From the NCBI RefSeq assembly GCF_037992945.1, contig NZ_CP150304.1, forward strand, positions 3,289,501 through 3,353,500: a stretch of DNA of 64,000 nucleotides, written 5' to 3'. Below, in pieces: positions 62,632-64,000 of this stretch (its first letter is position 1; each line of letters opens with the position of its first letter). The stretch is from Peribacillus sp. FSL E2-0218 (GTDB taxonomy: Bacteria > Bacillota > Bacilli > Bacillales > DSM-1321). The notes beneath the pieces were generated by a model that saw nothing but the letters and a program-made list of their open reading frames with translations, did no database searches and was not told the origin of the DNA. Both the position numbers and the translations under genes were made by a program.

Positions 62632-63957
62632 TTAAATCGCATCCGGAATTTCCCGGACGACTACCCTAGATCCTTCAACCTTCACGATGGTGAGAGACGA
62701 TCCTCTGGAAATGAAGCTTCCCTCGGTCACGACATCCACTCTCTCATCATTGATCAAAGCAGTTCCCGAAGGCCGTAAATCGGTTAGGGCCTTCCCTTTT
62801 ACACCTAATAAATCGACTCGATTCGGATTGCTAACATACCCTTGCTCCGTCTTTGTTGCATCGGTTAAAATCATTTTTCTGAAAAATTTCATTTGTTTTC
62901 CAAACACCTTTACAAGTAGGATGAATGCCAAAATCGATACGGTAACCGCAATAAGCAGGGATATCGTCATATGAACCGGATCATCCGAAGCGAGGAACAA
63001 ACTCCCCACGATCGCCGTAAATCCAAGCAGTCCGATAATTCCCCCTGGGATGAAAAATTCCGCCAGCACGAGGATGACCCCGATGATGAACATCGCCAAC
63101 GATTCATAGCCGGTGATGCCTGCGACAAGATGACCATAAAAGAACAATACAAGGCTGGAAACTCCAATGACTCCCGGAATGCCAAAGCCAGGCGAAAACA
63201 ATTCAATCACAATCCCGATGCCCGCAATCGTCAATAATATCGGAACGACAATCGGATTGGTCAAGAAACGGGCAAGTTTTTCAGGAAAGCTTTCTTCGAT
63301 CGTTCGGATCTCGGCATCCTCGACCCCAAGTTTGCTGTATAGCTCCGCCTTTCCCGAAACGATCCCCTCACTATATCCAGCCTTTCTAGCCTGTTCAGCT
63401 GTAAATGTGAGCAGTTTTCCTTTTCCTGCTCCGTATTCGGGAAGGTTGATGTCTTCATCCGCCATCGCCTGGGCGAACTTCGGATCCCGTCCGTTTTGTT
63501 CCGCTGCCGTCTTCATCGCAGCCAGCCAATAGGACTGCGCCTTCTTGCTTGCAGCATTCCCCGCCGAATCAATCACGGCCGCCGATCCCATCGTAGCACT
63601 TGGGACCATGTAGATTTCATCTGCACTAAGGGCAATGTAGGCACCCGCAGATAAAGCCCTGTTATTGACATAGGCAACGGTTTTTACCGGAGAATCCGAC
63701 AGTAGCTTGGCAATTTCCCCAGCTGCATCGACAGCACCGCCAGGGGTATTCACCTCGAAAATGACAAGATCTGCATCAGCAGCTTCAGCGGTGTTCAGCG
63801 CGCGCTCCAAAAAAGCCGAAAGTCCCTTTTCCACCGTTTCTTCAATCGGAACATGGTAAACGAGTTTCTCCTGTGCAGAAGCCGCCAATCCCCCAAACGA
63901 TGACATGGTGAACAGCAACCCTAATAGGAGTACAGATATACAACGCCAAATTTTCAG
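62632..63957 (-). CDS. yqeZ: YqeZ, NfeD-type membrane serine protease
   Basis: About 441 residues: signal peptide, a ClpP-like protease domain (about 40-230, with NTPGGAVDA and the Ser in RALSAGAYIA), four or five membrane helices, then a C-terminal NfeD OB-fold. It partners with flotillin in microdomains. The frame is open past 63957. The best-placed start is a CTG at 63957, eight bases after AAGGGGG; a TTG at 63918 would cut the signal peptide. A start left of the site but beyond the window cannot be excluded. Confidence 0.9.
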   Translation of the reverse strand: MKIWRCISVLLLGLLFTMSSFGGLAASAQEKLVYHVPIEETVEKGLSAFLERALNTAEAADADLVIFEVNTPGGAVDAAGEIAKLLSDSPVKTVAYVNNRALSAGAYIALSADEIYMVPSATMGSAAVIDSAGNAASKKAQSYWLAAMKTAAEQNGRDPKFAQAMADEDINLPEYGAGKGKLLTFTAEQARKAGYSEGIVSGKAELYSKLGVEDAEIRTIEESFPEKLARFLTNPIVVPILLTIAGIGIVIELFSPGFGIPGVIGVSSLVLFFYGHLVAGITGYESLAMFIIGVILVLAEFFIPGGIIGLLGFTAIVGSLFLASDDPVHMTISLLIAVTVSILAFILLVKVFGKQMKFFRKMILTDATKTEQGYVSNPNRVDLLGVKGKALTDLRPSGTALINDERVDVVTEGSFISRGSSLTIVKVEGSRVVVREIPDAI

Positions 63958-64000
63958 GCGGAACGCCCCCTTCCCCTTAATTAAACGCTGTAAGTCCCAC

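Overview
The window is chromosomal DNA of a low-to-mid GC, endospore-forming Bacillaceae bacterium. Gene order follows the Bacillus subtilis stretch from comGA to yqeZ almost gene by gene. Protein wording, recurring Bacillus-type intergenic repeats and TTG/GTG starts behind strong AGGAGG ribosome sites suggest a Peribacillus (Bacillus simplex)-like organism. The genus is an inference from memory, not a measured result.

Layout. 1-5 kb: 5' part of comGA, a Spx-like stress regulator (mgsR), a divergent regulator with four C-terminal cysteines, and small genes yqgY, yqgX, yqgW plus a MidA-type methyltransferase. 5-8 kb: an accessory patch with two small membrane proteins, a decayed IS1595-like transposase, a decayed subtilisin-like protease and two copies of a Bacillus intergenic repeat. 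8-16 kb: yqgU, yqgT (peptidoglycan peptidase), glcK-yqgQ, the rhomboid protease gluP, yqgN, rpmG and unnamed genes. 16.5-26 kb: yqzD-yqzC, then the phosphate locus pstS-pstC-pstA-pstB-phoU behind a clear Pho-box array, pbpA and an MFS transporter. 26.2-28.05 kb: an intact IS1182-like insertion sequence that split the bidirectional sodA terminator and is flanked by 30-bp copies of that hairpin.

28-43 kb: sodA, yqgC, yqgB, a 47-residue SinI-like antirepressor candidate, a LysM protein, ispG, yqfX, yqfW, zur-znuB-znuC with a possible Zur operator, yqfT, nfo, cshB, yqfQ, ispH, yqfO, trmK and cccA. 43-53 kb: the macromolecular-synthesis operon yqxD-dnaG-rpoD (sigA), the PPDK regulator and ccpN, and glyQ-glyS behind a glycyl T-box leader. 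53-64 kb: recO, yqzL, era, cdd, dgkA, ybeY, pgpH, then phoH-yqfD-yqfC and yqfB-floA-yqeZ.

How it works together. Most of the window is core housekeeping: transcription and replication initiation, ribosome assembly (era, ybeY), isoprenoid synthesis (ispG, ispH), DNA repair (nfo, recO), phosphate and zinc supply, cell-wall synthesis (pbpA, dgkA), c-di-AMP turnover (pgpH) and membrane microdomains (floA, yqeZ). I found no phage, CRISPR, toxin cluster or obviously new multigene system. The observations most worth checking are the terminator-splitting IS, the hairpin that buries the yqfC ribosome site, the orphan SinI-like peptide, and the small interspersed repeats.
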